From Paucisalibacillus globulus (GTDB lineage Bacteria > Bacillota > Bacilli > Bacillales > Amphibacillaceae), in assembly GCF_900184735.1 (NCBI RefSeq), contig NZ_LT855387.1, positions 1-64,000 of the forward strand: a stretch of DNA of 64,000 nt. Direction: 5' to 3'. A program made the translations under genes and the position numbers. Positions 47,217-56,409 of this stretch are shown here, piece after piece. Numbering within the stretch: position 1 is the stretch's first letter; every line of letters starts with the position of its first letter. The notes below the pieces were generated by a model. It had not been told where the DNA came from. It did no database searches and worked only from the letters and a program-made list of their open reading frames with translations.

Positions 47217-47437
47217 AGTAATGGTTCATCCGACTCCTTCTATCTAATCTATTCTTTAATGTTAGCGAATAGCTGTATATTTGACAAATAATTTAGCTAG
47301 GTAAAACATTGTTCTACAACTTTATATTGATTATAATGAGAAAAGCGTAGAGGACGCCTGGACAAAACAACTATGAATGTACTAACTATTAATATAGGGG
47401 TTATCTTGGCGGTTCATACATAATTGGAGGTGCAACA

Positions 47438-48310
47438 ATGATTTTCGGCTTAAAAATTAAGAATATCATATTTATTTTACTTGGGGCTGCCATATTTTCT
47501 TTTGGAATCGTTCACTTTAATATGCAACATAATTTAGGAGAAGGTGGATTTACTGGTATCACGCTCATTTTGTTCTTTGCATTCCGGTGGGACCCTGCCA
47601 TTACTAACATAATCTTAAACATACCCATTCTTATTGTCGGTTGGAAATTCCTTGGGAGAAATACGTTTTTTTATACCATCATCGGAACGTTGTCCGTTTC
47701 ATTGTTCTTGAGCGTTTTTCAAATAAATCCTTTTGATATACATCTGCAACAAGACATGTTTCTTGTTTCCTTATTTGCCGGTGTATTTATTGGGGTCGGG
47801 CTTGGTATTGTGTTCCGCTATGGTGGTACTACTGGCGGGGTAGACATTATTGCGAGAATTGTCCATAAATACATTGGGTGGAGTATGGGAAGAACAATGT
47901 TTTTGTTTGACTTCCTTGTTATTGCTACCTCAATTTTCACTATTTTAGAACTCGCACAAGGAATGTATACATTAGTTGCCGTTTATGTTGGCGCAAGGGT
48001 TATTGATTTTATTCAAGAAGGAGCTTATACCGCTAGAGGTGCTACGATTATATCATCTCAAAGTGATAAAATTGCTCAAGAAATAATGAAGAAGATGGAC
48101 CGAGGAGTTACTGTATTAGATGGACGAGGCAGCTTCACGGGTGAAAAACGTGATGTTCTATACTGTGTTGTGGGTAAAAATGAAATAGTAAAACTTAAAA
48201 ACATCATCAATTCCATTGATCCACATGCATTTGTTGCCGTAGGTGCAGTACATGACGTGTTAGGAGAAGGATTTACATTAGACGAAAATAAAAACCCGAT
48301 AAATGATTAG
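47438..48310 (+). CDS. ypjC: YitT family membrane protein YpjC
   Basis: A 290-residue membrane protein with about five N-terminal helices (DUF161: GGFTGITLILFF and GTTGGVDIIARIVHKY are typical) and a soluble C-terminal DUF2179 domain with GVTVLDGRGSFTGEKRDVLYCVV. Function is unknown. Next to ypjD as in B. subtilis, but divergent from it here. ATG after TTGGAGGTG. A TTGACA at 47281 might start its promoter, without a good -10. Confidence 0.87.
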   Translation: MIFGLKIKNIIFILLGAAIFSFGIVHFNMQHNLGEGGFTGITLILFFAFRWDPAITNIILNIPILIVGWKFLGRNTFFYTIIGTLSVSLFLSVFQINPFDIHLQQDMFLVSLFAGVFIGVGLGIVFRYGGTTGGVDIIARIVHKYIGWSMGRTMFLFDFLVIATSIFTILELAQGMYTLVAVYVGARVIDFIQEGAYTARGATIISSQSDKIAQEIMKKMDRGVTVLDGRGSFTGEKRDVLYCVVGKNEIVKLKNIINSIDPHAFVAVGAVHDVLGEGFTLDENKNPIND

Positions 48311-48349
48311 GTTGCCAGAAAGTTTTGTTGGGCTACTAATTAATAGTAG

Positions 48350-48680
48350 ATAGAAACTGTGCGGTAACTAGTTTATTTACAACACAATTAGTTAATAGTT
48401 ATAGCTGTAAGACACCGCTCCGGCAGAATACTCCGCTGGTTTAGTTTTCTTTAAATAGATAGTTGTTCAATTTAATTCTTAAAAACTGTGTGCTGTTTTA
48501 AACCTCTCTACACCAGCGAAGGAAATACACGGAGACTCCTGCGGGAGGATAGGCATCGGTGAGACCCCGCAAGAGCTTTAGCTCTGAGGAGGCTCACCAG
48601 CCGCCCGCGGAAAGCGGAGTGTATTTCCGTAGCGGGTATGTTGCTCAAAGTTAGATTATTAGCCGCACAGTCTCTAACAA
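48350..48680. mobile_element. MITE-like element, copy B (partly deleted inverted dimer)
   Basis: A 0.33-kb non-coding element related to copy A (24650-25083). Ends: GAAACTGTGCGGTAAC at 48353-48368 and GCCGCACAGTCTCTAAC at 48662-48678, matching the ends of copy A with a Y at one position. It has one full GC-rich module (about 48512-48636) and only a remnant of the other: CCGCTCCGGCAGAATACTCC at 48415-48434, the exact reverse complement of the outer edge of copy A's right module. The rest of 48311-48793 holds the terminator of the next gene. Confidence 0.75.
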
Positions 48681-48712
48681 ATTTGAGATTAGGGTTTGAG
48701 AAGATAAAAAGG

Positions 48713-48772
48713 AAAAAATCCGAACTAGTACGAATTCTTTTGGAAGAATTTCGAGTTTAGTTCGGATTTTAT
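48713..48772 (-). terminator. Terminator of the YugP-like gene
   Basis: A long, slightly imperfect stem with outer arms AAAATCCGAACTA (48715-48727) and TAGTTCGGATTTT (48758-48770), T-rich on the minus strand. Confidence 0.82.
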
Positions 48773-48793
48773 TATCTAACTATTTTATTCTTA

Positions 48794-49477
48794 TTACTCT
48801 TGATTACTAGCAACGATCATTAAAATAAATCGTATTAACTCTGCCACAGCAACTAAAGCAGCTGCTACATATGTCATAGCCGCAGCATTTAATACCTTTT
48901 TCGTGTCTCGTTCCTCATTGTTACGAATAACTCCTGTTGATACTAATTGAGCCATCGCTCGGTTTGATGCATCAAATTCCACTGGTAAAGTTACTAATTG
49001 GAACAAAACAGCACCTGCGAAGAAAATAACTCCAATAGTCGCGAGTCCAGTCATGTCTAATAATAAACCAGCAAGGATAAGGAAAAATGAAATATTAGAA
49101 CCAAAATTGGCAACTGGTACTAACGCGCTTCTAAATTTTAAGAACGCATAAGATTCTGCATCCTGAATAGCGTGTCCAACTTCATGGGCGGCTACAGCAG
49201 AGGATGACATGGAATGACCATGATAAATACCAGTAGAAAGTCTTACAACTTTCTTACGAGGATCGTAGTGGTCCGTTAGCATTCCTTTTGTTTCTTGTAT
49301 TTCTACATCATAAAGACCATTATCATCTAATATTTTTCGAGCAACTTGTGCACCAGTCATCATAGATGATGTTGATACTTTTGAATATTTTTTATAGGTA
49401 CTTTTTACTCTAGATTGTGCCCAAAGCGGGATTATCATAAGTAGAGCAATATAAATTAAATATGATCCTAAACCCAT
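48794..49477 (-). CDS. YugP-like neutral zinc metallopeptidase
   Basis: A 227-residue membrane protein: one N-terminal helix, the peptidase motif AAHEVGHAIQD (about residues 96-106), then two or three helices. It matches the DUF zinc-protease family of B. subtilis YugP. The substrate is unknown. ATG follows GGAGGAATT. In B. subtilis yugP is elsewhere, so its place here next to the ypj genes is an arrangement of this lineage. Confidence 0.87.
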   Translation of the reverse strand: MGLGSYLIYIALLMIIPLWAQSRVKSTYKKYSKVSTSSMMTGAQVARKILDDNGLYDVEIQETKGMLTDHYDPRKKVVRLSTGIYHGHSMSSSAVAAHEVGHAIQDAESYAFLKFRSALVPVANFGSNISFFLILAGLLLDMTGLATIGVIFFAGAVLFQLVTLPVEFDASNRAMAQLVSTGVIRNNEERDTKKVLNAAAMTYVAAALVAVAELIRFILMIVASNQE

Positions 49478-49544
49478 TTCTTAATTCCTCCATAAGATGA
49501 ATTTACATAGTTCCTTATAGTCAATTTTAGTCAAATTTTATCAT

Positions 49545-49811
49545 TCAGTCAATTGATTTGTTGTTGCTCTTAGAATGCTGCTCGTTTTTTTCACCTTTAT
49601 ATTTTCTCCAACTTACGTAAGATAATGTGCTTGCTATAATCCCACCAACGATTATTAATAACCAATAAAAGGGAAACAATTCATCGTTTTCTTTCCCTTG
49701 TGCTTCTATATTGGCACTAACTTCCTCACCTATAAGAGCTTCCATAACAAAATACAAAATAATCCCTATGATTAACCAGATGATAATCTTCATTAATGAT
49801 GTTTTATTCAT
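49545..49811 (-). CDS. Small two-helix membrane protein (possible short YpjB)
   Basis: An 88-residue protein: first helix near residues 7-27 (IIIWLIIGIILYFVMEALI), a short acidic loop rich in Glu/Asn, second helix near 47-66, then a basic tail SYVSWRKYKGEKN. The location next to ypjA corresponds to ypjB, and the tail resembles the C-terminus I recall for YpjB sporulation proteins, which are about three times longer. This could be a shortened or divergent YpjB. ATG at 49811 after AGAGGTGAT. Confidence 0.55.
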   Translation of the reverse strand: MNKTSLMKIIIWLIIGIILYFVMEALIGEEVSANIEAQGKENDELFPFYWLLIIVGGIIASTLSYVSWRKYKGEKNEQHSKSNNKSID

Positions 49812-49873
49812 AGAGATCACCTCTTTTATTTTAATCTCTATAAATGTATGAAAAATGATACCATTATATAACT

Positions 49874-50455
49874 TTATAGGCTCGGCTTATTTTTTCGACT
49901 AATAGTCATTCTATACGCAATAAAAATGGATAGAATGCTTAGCCAAAAAGTGAAGTATCCAATTTCATTCATATAATCTGTTAGGGAAGAATAAATTGGC
50001 ATCATTCCAAATACATAATCAATTATGTCATTATGAAGAGTCCATATTGCTGCAATCACAATATGAACAACTCTAATCTTATAGAATGGTGCATAGAGCA
50101 ATCCCTGAATTGCCATTGCTGCGTGTGAAACAATTAACATATAAGCTTCAGGAGGCAGGCTTCCATTAATCCATAATGTTAATACATTCATGACAACGGC
50201 CCAAACGCCATATTTGAATAACGTAATAATGGCAAGCGCTTCAATTAACGGAAAGTGTTTCTTAAATATGAAGAAGAACAAAAAGATTGTAAAAAACAAA
50301 CTCGCCGTTGGGCTATCTGGTACAAAAATCAAGAAAATATCAGGAGTTTTTTCTAATTGCCATCCATACCATTCATACCCATATATTGTACCAAAGAGGT
50401 TTATGACAAATAATAGTATTAGGAAGCGTTTATCTAATAATAGTGCCTTGAACAT
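49874..50455 (-). CDS. ypjA: DUF1405 membrane protein YpjA
   Basis: A 193-residue integral membrane protein with about five or six helices; RFLILLFVINLFGTIYGYEWYG and VPDSPTASLFF are characteristic of YpjA. Function unknown. ATG at 50455 is the only sensible start after GGAGGAGGA, at a long spacing of about 12 bases; the 25 codons open upstream run through the qcrC terminator. It follows the qcr operon as in B. subtilis. Confidence 0.87.
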   Translation of the reverse strand: MFKALLLDKRFLILLFVINLFGTIYGYEWYGWQLEKTPDIFLIFVPDSPTASLFFTIFLFFFIFKKHFPLIEALAIITLFKYGVWAVVMNVLTLWINGSLPPEAYMLIVSHAAMAIQGLLYAPFYKIRVVHIVIAAIWTLHNDIIDYVFGMMPIYSSLTDYMNEIGYFTFWLSILSIFIAYRMTISRKNKPSL

Positions 50456-50487
50456 ATATTTGATTTTGTCCTCCTCCTTTATTGATG

Positions 50488-50523
50488 AAAAAGCACCTTT
50501 ACCAGTTAGGCAAAGGTGCTTTA
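50488..50523 (-). terminator. Terminator of the qcrABC operon
   Basis: An 11-bp stem AAAGCACCTTT/AAAGGTGCTTT with an 11-base loop is followed by T residues on the minus strand, directly after qcrC. Confidence 0.85.
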
Positions 50524-50535
50524 AAGGCATTTAGA

Positions 50536-51321
50536 TTATTCTGCAGCCTGTTCGTTTACAGTCAAAATAAAGTCAACCAGTTGTTCTAGTTCTTCATCAG
50601 TACCAGTGAAAATACCTGCAGGCATTCCACCTTCAGTACCTTCCCTAGCAATAACACCAATTTCTTCTGCGGAACGTTCGATACCAACAAGTGACGGTCC
50701 AGCAGCTCCACCTTGAAGTGCATCACCATGACAGGATAAACAACTTGCTTCATAAAGAGCAAATCCTTCATGAGATGTATCAATTTCCAATGAATTAGGT
50801 GGTACTGGTTGATCCATTGCAGCACGAGCTTCCCAATCAACATGCGCTGCAGAAGTATATGTTAACCATACTGTAGCAGTTAATGCTAATAACATCATGA
50901 TTACAGCAATTGGACGTTGATGCGGTCTGCGTCCTGGTCCATTATCTAAGAATGGAGCAAGAAGTAGTGCACCGAATGCAAGTCCTGGAATACCTATCAT
51001 ACCTAGAAGGATATATTCTCCACTTGCAAATTTATATTTTAATAATTCATACAAGAACAAGAAATACCAATCTGGTAATGGTATGAATGCAGCATTCGTT
51101 GGATCAGCTAATCCTCCTAATGGAGAAGGATGTGCTAATGTTAAACACATAAATCCTACTAAGAACACGGAACCTGCTAACCACTCTTTTAATAAAAAGT
51201 TGGGCCAAAAAGCTTCTGTTCTTCCAGGATACTCAGAATAATCTTTAGGTATTTTTGATAATGTACGATCTGCGGAAACACGAGAGTCACCAACAAATTT
51301 CATACCTTTTCCCTTATGCAT
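50536..51321 (-). CDS. qcrC: Menaquinol:cytochrome c reductase, cytochrome b/c subunit
   Basis: A fusion of cytochrome b subunit IV and cytochrome c, 261 residues. N-terminal HKGKGMKFVGDSR and PLPDWYFLFLYELLKYK (Qo-site PDWY), three membrane helices, then a c-type haem domain with CLSCHG (about residue 192) and Met ligand in the final third. It receives electrons from Rieske and passes them to the cytochrome c pool. 15 bases after qcrB. Confidence 0.95.
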   Translation of the reverse strand: MHKGKGMKFVGDSRVSADRTLSKIPKDYSEYPGRTEAFWPNFLLKEWLAGSVFLVGFMCLTLAHPSPLGGLADPTNAAFIPLPDWYFLFLYELLKYKFASGEYILLGMIGIPGLAFGALLLAPFLDNGPGRRPHQRPIAVIMMLLALTATVWLTYTSAAHVDWEARAAMDQPVPPNSLEIDTSHEGFALYEASCLSCHGDALQGGAAGPSLVGIERSAEEIGVIAREGTEGGMPAGIFTGTDEELEQLVDFILTVNEQAAE

Positions 51322-51336
51322 AGCTTTCCCCTCCTT

Positions 51337-52011
51337 TTATAGTGGTCCAGAAATACCCTGTCTACGGATTAAGATGAAGTGAGCCGCCAATAAAGCAAAT
51401 AGTGCTGCTGGCAAGAAGAACACATGAATCGCGAAGAAACGAGTTAAAGTTTGTGCCCCTACGATTTCATCATCACCTGCAAGTAATATCTTCAATTGAT
51501 CACCAATAATAGGTACTTGCTCTGCCATTTGAAGTCCAACTTGAGTAGCAAAGTATGCTTTGTTATCCCAAGGTAATAAGTAACCAGTGAAACCTAAACC
51601 TAGCATTATGAAGAAAATCAATACCCCAACCATCCAGTTTAACTCACGAGGTTTCTTATATGCTCCTTGGAAGAACACTCTCAAAGTATGTAATAAAAGC
51701 ATGACGATAACTACACTAGCACCCCAATGGTGCATACCACGAACAATCTGTCCATGGGCAACTTCTGTTTGCAAGTAATAAACAGATTTCCAAGCGTTTT
51801 CAATATCTGGAACATAGTACATTGTTAAAAACATACCAGATAATATTTGGATGACTACCACAAAGAATGTTAATCCACCAAAACAGTAAACAAATGCAGA
51901 AAAGTGATGTGCAGGGTTTACGTGCTCTGGTACTTCATGGTCAGCAATATCCCGCCAGATAGGCGTAATATCGACACGCTCATCAATCCAGTCATAAATT
52001 TTCTGTAGCAT
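51337..52011 (-). CDS. qcrB: Menaquinol:cytochrome c reductase, cytochrome b subunit
   Basis: A cytochrome b6-type protein of 224 residues and four helices. Haem-binding His pairs are visible in VRGMHHWGASVVIVMLLLHTLR and in FFAIHVFFLPAAL/LAAHFILIRR. The conserved Cys for the covalent haem is in ERHVNP-type context near the N-terminus, as FVYCFGGLTF. Six bases after qcrA. Integral membrane, core of the bc complex. Confidence 0.95.
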   Translation of the reverse strand: MLQKIYDWIDERVDITPIWRDIADHEVPEHVNPAHHFSAFVYCFGGLTFFVVVIQILSGMFLTMYYVPDIENAWKSVYYLQTEVAHGQIVRGMHHWGASVVIVMLLLHTLRVFFQGAYKKPRELNWMVGVLIFFIMLGLGFTGYLLPWDNKAYFATQVGLQMAEQVPIIGDQLKILLAGDDEIVGAQTLTRFFAIHVFFLPAALFALLAAHFILIRRQGISGPL

Positions 52012-52017
52012 AAATCA

Positions 52018-52533
52018 TTACGCCCCCTTTCTAGATATTGCTTTTCCTAAATAAAGAATTCCGTTTTCCACTTTTTGCTCATATGTAGCAAGTGGAGCTA
52101 ATGGTGGTGTTCCAGGAATGTTTACACCATCCTTGGTATAGCGTCCATCATGACATGGGCAGAAAAACTCGTTTGGATGACTATCATTACCTTCCCAAGA
52201 TACAACACATCCTAAATGTGTACATACTGGGGAAAGTGCAATAATGTTACCATTATCATCCTTATAGACCCATGCAGACCTACCAGGTTTAGACTGATAC
52301 CAACCATCTACTTGTTCAATTTGCCAATCGACACGTTGAGGTGTTGTTGTGATATCTTCAACGGCAAGACCAACGTTTACAAATTCACCTTCGCTTGATG
52401 TTGATTGTAAAACTGGGTCAATTGCCATTCTGAGCATCGGTGCAAGCATACCAGCTGCCATAAAACCACCAACACCAGTTAGTGTATAATTTAGAAATTG
52501 ACGACGGGATACTTGTTGCTTATCTTCGCTCAT
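52018..52533 (-). CDS. qcrA: Menaquinol:cytochrome c reductase, Rieske iron-sulfur subunit
   Basis: A 171-residue Rieske protein. The N-terminus carries a twin-arginine signal anchor, VSRRQFLNYTLTGVGG (about residues 8-23), and the cluster motifs are CTHLGC (about 107) and CPCHDGRY (about 129). It is exported by Tat and stays anchored. A tatA-tatA-tatC set is encoded at 12366-13621. First gene of qcrA-qcrB-qcrC; ATG follows AGAGGGGGG. Confidence 0.95.
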   Translation of the reverse strand: MSEDKQQVSRRQFLNYTLTGVGGFMAAGMLAPMLRMAIDPVLQSTSSEGEFVNVGLAVEDITTTPQRVDWQIEQVDGWYQSKPGRSAWVYKDDNGNIIALSPVCTHLGCVVSWEGNDSHPNEFFCPCHDGRYTKDGVNIPGTPPLAPLATYEQKVENGILYLGKAISRKGA

Positions 52534-52671
52534 GATTTTCCCCCCTCTTCACAATAATCACGGACAATAATTTTAATCAGATTACTAGGACATTACCATG
52601 ATAGCGCAAACTAACTGCTTGGTCAATAAATATCCATCTTTGTTCTGAAAGATTTCACTTTTTAGTTGAAT

Positions 52672-53130
52672 TTACCAATAACTACGAATAAGTTCCACAA
52701 CATCAGATACTTGACCTCGGATCATCTGCCTTAACTCATCTGAATTCGGATTTTCTGCCTGAAATCCCGGTAACCACAATAGATTTGCACTCATGTCTTT
52801 TTCATACCGCTTCCATCCTGAGTCAAATGTTAAAACAAACACATGTTTAAATGGTTGTGCCTGTATTTCTTTGGTCCACTTGTTGAGTCGCTCCATTTCT
52901 TCTACTTTATCTCCATATTCCAAGTAATAATAATTTGGAATTAGCAGCAGTCTCCCAGACAATTCATTCTCAATTTCTGTTGCAAAAATTGATAATATTT
53001 CTCGTTTTGAAGTACTTTTACTCAAGTTTCCTTCTTGAGACATTTGAAAAGGCAAAATTGGTATAATTGCGGTATCAATATATTCTTTAGACCCAACATA
53101 TAATTCCATATCCTTTTTAATCCATTGCAT
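52672..53130 (-). CDS. ypiF: DUF2487 family protein YpiF
   Basis: A 152-residue soluble protein with MQWIKKDMELYVGSKEYIDTA at the start (quoted in part: YVGSKEYIDTA) and VFVLTFDSGWKRYEKD. Its location next to qcrA and ypiB and its size match YpiF. Function unknown. ATG after AGAGGTGA. 138 bases separate it from qcrA, so qcr may have its own promoter. Confidence 0.85.
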   Translation of the reverse strand: MQWIKKDMELYVGSKEYIDTAIIPILPFQMSQEGNLSKSTSKREILSIFATEIENELSGRLLLIPNYYYLEYGDKVEEMERLNKWTKEIQAQPFKHVFVLTFDSGWKRYEKDMSANLLWLPGFQAENPNSDELRQMIRGQVSDVVELIRSYW

Positions 53131-53211
53131 TTATGTAGTCACCTCTCTATAGTATTTACCAAGAATAGTAAAATATTATCTTAATTTCAATATAAAGGTT
53201 ACGCATGAACA

Positions 53212-53250
53212 CAAAAAAAATCAACCTATTGCTCTTGCAAGCTAGGTTGA
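53212..53250 (-). terminator. Terminator overlapping the end of ypiB
   Basis: TCAACCT (53221-53227) pairs with AGGTTGA (53244-53250), and eight T follow on the minus strand. The stem overlaps the last codons of ypiB. Confidence 0.7.
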
Positions 53251-53801
53251 CTTAACATTTTTGCCTCAAGGATTCGAAGCTCTTTTACTAGTTTGTGAAA
53301 TTCCTCCCGGTTGTCTTCATCTAATGTCCGGTCAATTTGATCTAATAATTGCCTCTTCTGAAATTCATATAATGAACGTTCCAAAAGAATAGATGCATTT
53401 TCTTTATCCTGTTGGGTTATCATATATTCATCGGGAACAAAGGGGTTTTCCTCTAAAACGGCAGCATACATATGATTCTGGTTTGCATTGTTAAAGTTTA
53501 ATTGAATATAAAGGGATTCATGTTGATTTAAACGGATATCATGAAAAGCTTTTTCAGCATCTGTTGTCACCAAATGATTTTTATAAAAGCGAAATGGAAC
53601 TTCTTTTGAACATTGACTTGTAATAATTACACTTCGCAAACAAAATTTTGCATCGTGAACAAAATGAACATTTTCTAAAATTTCATGATGATTAATAAGA
53701 TAGTTTAATATCCATACACTTTCCCTTTTTTTCAATTGATAATTATTAAGAAACCACTGTAAAAATTTCTTTTTATCTTTAACCGATACCGGAGCTTGCA
53801 T
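53226..53801 (-). CDS. ypiB: UPF0302 family protein YpiB
   Basis: A 191-residue soluble protein. The N-terminal part (VKDKKKFLQWFLNNYQLKKRESVWILNYL, quoted in part: KKFLQWFLNNYQLKKRE) and the helical C-terminal RSLYEFQKRQLLDQIDRTLDE identify the UPF0302/YpiB family. Function unknown. In B. subtilis ypiA and ypiB are neighbours of qcr and aro genes too. Start after GGGAGGAGGT. Confidence 0.88.
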   Translation of the reverse strand: MQAPVSVKDKKKFLQWFLNNYQLKKRESVWILNYLINHHEILENVHFVHDAKFCLRSVIITSQCSKEVPFRFYKNHLVTTDAEKAFHDIRLNQHESLYIQLNFNNANQNHMYAAVLEENPFVPDEYMITQQDKENASILLERSLYEFQKRQLLDQIDRTLDEDNREEFHKLVKELRILEAKMLSQPSLQEQ

Positions 53802-53833
53802 AGAGTTAACTACCTCCTCCCTACTGCCTTAAT

Positions 53834-55081
53834 TTACATTTGCTTTAGGCGATTTACATATTCTACAATCTCATCATCTTGTGGATCATCTTGTAAATAT
53901 GCAGTAAACACTTTAATCGCTTCTGAGTTCCTCCCTTCTTCCATTAAGAAATAGCCGTATTCTTTTAGGAAGTCATTATCATGTTGTAAGCTATTATATG
54001 CTTCTTGATAGTAATTTAATGCATCATTATATGATTCAATTTCATTAAATGCACGTGCTAACTCCCAATCATATAATGGATCTTCTCCACCAGTTTCTTT
54101 GACTACTTTAATTAATTCAATAATATCTTCATGTCTTTCTTTTTCTTTCAATATTTCAATGAGGAACAAGACTGCTTCTTTATAATCTGCATCTAAGTTA
54201 ACCGCTTCTCGCATGTATTGCTCGGTTTCTTCCTCAAGCCCTATTTGATGCGCTAAACTTCCTGCTAGGAAATATAATTCCTTATTAAATTCGTCCATTT
54301 TAATACCTTTAACTGATGTCTCGTATGCCTCTTGTATTCGCTCTTCTTCCTCGTATGCCTTGGCTAGTTGCATGTAAGCAGTATGGTAGTATGGATCTTC
54401 TTCAATTAATTCATTCCAAACATTAATAGCAATATCCTTTCGGTCTGCTTCAAAAGCAGCGAATCCATATTTGAATAATGTATCTGAATTCTTATTCGTT
54501 GTTTTCTCATAAAAAGAGAGTGCTAGTTCGAATTCTCCAACGTTCAGATAAGATTCAGCTAATCTTTCATGAATTGGTATATTTGGTACTTCTATTTTTA
54601 ATGACTTTTCATAAAACGTTATAGCTCGTTTAAAATCACCTAAAGAATAATAAAGCTCTCCTAGGGCCAAATCTATAATCGGCTCTGTTGGGCTAATTTC
54701 CTTTGCAAACTGAAGCTTTTGCTCAGCAACTTCAAATAGGCCTTGAGATTGATAAAGATCAGCAAGTGCAACTAACGATTGTAAATATGCTTCGTCATCT
54801 TTAGGAATAGAATTTAATAGGTCAATTGCTTTTTCGTCCATCTGTTGTTCTATATAGATATCTGTTAATAACAATTTTAGTTCACTTTCTTCAGGATAGT
54901 TCTGTAATAAGTTTAATAGTATATCTTCTGCTTCAAGTAAGAAGCCCCAATTCATATAAAACTCCGCACAGCCAAACTTTTCATCATCTGTTGCATATTC
55001 CAAATGACTAGTAATAAGGTCAATTGCTTGATCAACTTTATCCATTTCCATTAATTTATTAGCTTCTTCTAGAACTGTCAC
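53834..55081 (-). CDS. ypiA: TPR-repeat protein YpiA
   Basis: A 415-residue, acidic protein of about ten tandem tetratricopeptide repeats (e.g. LADLYQSQGLFEVAEQKL, LGELYYSLGDFKRAITFYEK, LAESYLNVGEFELALSFYEK), with no catalytic domain. It is likely a protein-binding scaffold. The start is a GTG at 55081 after AAAGGAATT. It lies between aroA and ypiB as in B. subtilis. Confidence 0.9.
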   Translation of the reverse strand: MTVLEEANKLMEMDKVDQAIDLITSHLEYATDDEKFGCAEFYMNWGFLLEAEDILLNLLQNYPEESELKLLLTDIYIEQQMDEKAIDLLNSIPKDDEAYLQSLVALADLYQSQGLFEVAEQKLQFAKEISPTEPIIDLALGELYYSLGDFKRAITFYEKSLKIEVPNIPIHERLAESYLNVGEFELALSFYEKTTNKNSDTLFKYGFAAFEADRKDIAINVWNELIEEDPYYHTAYMQLAKAYEEEERIQEAYETSVKGIKMDEFNKELYFLAGSLAHQIGLEEETEQYMREAVNLDADYKEAVLFLIEILKEKERHEDIIELIKVVKETGGEDPLYDWELARAFNEIESYNDALNYYQEAYNSLQHDNDFLKEYGYFLMEEGRNSEAIKVFTAYLQDDPQDDEIVEYVNRLKQM

Positions 55082-55116
55082 TTACAAATTCCTTTCTATT
55101 CAACATTCTCATAGAT

Positions 55117-56409
55117 TTATGCTTTTTGAATGACTGCTTTTAAATCATTCATAAAGCTTGGGTAAGATATAGACACAGATGATAAATCATCAATCGTAAC
55201 ATTCCCCTCTGTTATTAGAGAGGCGATTACAGCCATCATAGCTATACGATGGTCATGGTACGACTTGACCGTTCCACCTTTTAAGGTAGACTTCCCTATG
55301 ATTACCATGCCATCTTCAGTTGCATCAATGTGTGCACCAAGAGAAGTTAATACATCCACAATAGCTTGAATCCTATCCGTTTCCTTCACTTTTAACTCCT
55401 CTGCATTCCGAATGATAGTTTTCCCTTCTGCTTGTGTAGCCAGTAAAGCAATGATTGGAATTTCATCAATAAGCCTCGGGATAATCTCCCCTTCAATTGT
55501 AATTCCACTTAATGCCCGGTATTCTATATGAATATCACCTAATAATTCTCCACCAACTACGGTTTTGTTCTCAATCGAAATGCTTGCTCCCATTTCCTCT
55601 AGTACTTCTATAACCCCTGATCTAGTCTCATTTATCCCAACATTTTTAATGATTAAGCTACTACCAGGAATAATCGCTGCCGCAGTAAGTAAAAATGCCG
55701 CAGATGAAATATCACCTGGAACATAAACGTCAGTTCCACGTAAAACTCCACTTGCATTCACTTCAATTTCGTTATGCTTTACTTTAATATTAGCCCCGAA
55801 AGCTCGCAACATGTTTTCCGTATGGTTACGTGTTGGATAACTCTCAATTACCTTTGTTACTCCTTTTGCACCTATACCTGCTAAAAGAATAGCCGATTTT
55901 ACTTGCGCACTATTTACAGGCATATGATAGGTTATTCCATGTAGATTACCACCATCAAGTGCTATTGGAAGATAGTTTGTTTGTTTTCTACCAATAAATT
56001 TCCCACCCATTTTCGCAAGCGGAACAATTACTCTGTCCATAGGGCGGTTAACTAATGAGGAATCTCCATAAACGAGTGAGGAGAATGGTAGACTTGTTAG
56101 TAATCCAAGCATCAGTCTCGCTGTTGTTCCAGAATTCCCAAAGTATATTGGCTCCAGTGGCTCCTCTAATCCACTCTTTCCTTTTCCATCTATCTGTAGT
56201 GTATTACCAGATTTCTTGATTTCAACGCCCATTAATCGAAAAGCGTCGACAGTTCGCATACAGTCCTCACTGTCTAAAAAATTATTTATTGTTGTTGTCC
56301 CTTTAGAGATAGACCCGAGTATTACTGCACGATGTGAAATTGATTTATCTCCTGGGACTTCCAATGAACCATATATGCGTATAGAATCTTGGTTTGGTAA
56401 AACAGGCAT
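55117..56409 (-). CDS. aroA: 3-phosphoshikimate 1-carboxyvinyltransferase (EPSP synthase)
   Basis: Sixth step of the shikimate pathway, 430 residues (named aroE in B. subtilis). Visible are PGDKSISHRAVILGS at the N-terminus, FGNSGTTARLMLG, RPMDRVIVPLAKMG, ESYPTRNHTENMLRAFGA and VKETDRIQAI. It is adjacent to aroB (no gap), within aroC-aroB-aroA. In B. subtilis the trp genes, hisC and tyrA lie between aroB and aroE; none is here. Confidence 0.96.
   Translation of the reverse strand: MPVLPNQDSIRIYGSLEVPGDKSISHRAVILGSISKGTTTINNFLDSEDCMRTVDAFRLMGVEIKKSGNTLQIDGKGKSGLEEPLEPIYFGNSGTTARLMLGLLTSLPFSSLVYGDSSLVNRPMDRVIVPLAKMGGKFIGRKQTNYLPIALDGGNLHGITYHMPVNSAQVKSAILLAGIGAKGVTKVIESYPTRNHTENMLRAFGANIKVKHNEIEVNASGVLRGTDVYVPGDISSAAFLLTAAAIIPGSSLIIKNVGINETRSGVIEVLEEMGASISIENKTVVGGELLGDIHIEYRALSGITIEGEIIPRLIDEIPIIALLATQAEGKTIIRNAEELKVKETDRIQAIVDVLTSLGAHIDATEDGMVIIGKSTLKGGTVKSYHDHRIAMMAVIASLITEGNVTIDDLSSVSISYPSFMNDLKAVIQKA

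Noticed and set aside
47281-47310. TTGACA as the -35 of a ypjC promoter
   Set aside because: No acceptable -10 lies at 16-18 bases, so it was not listed as a promoter.
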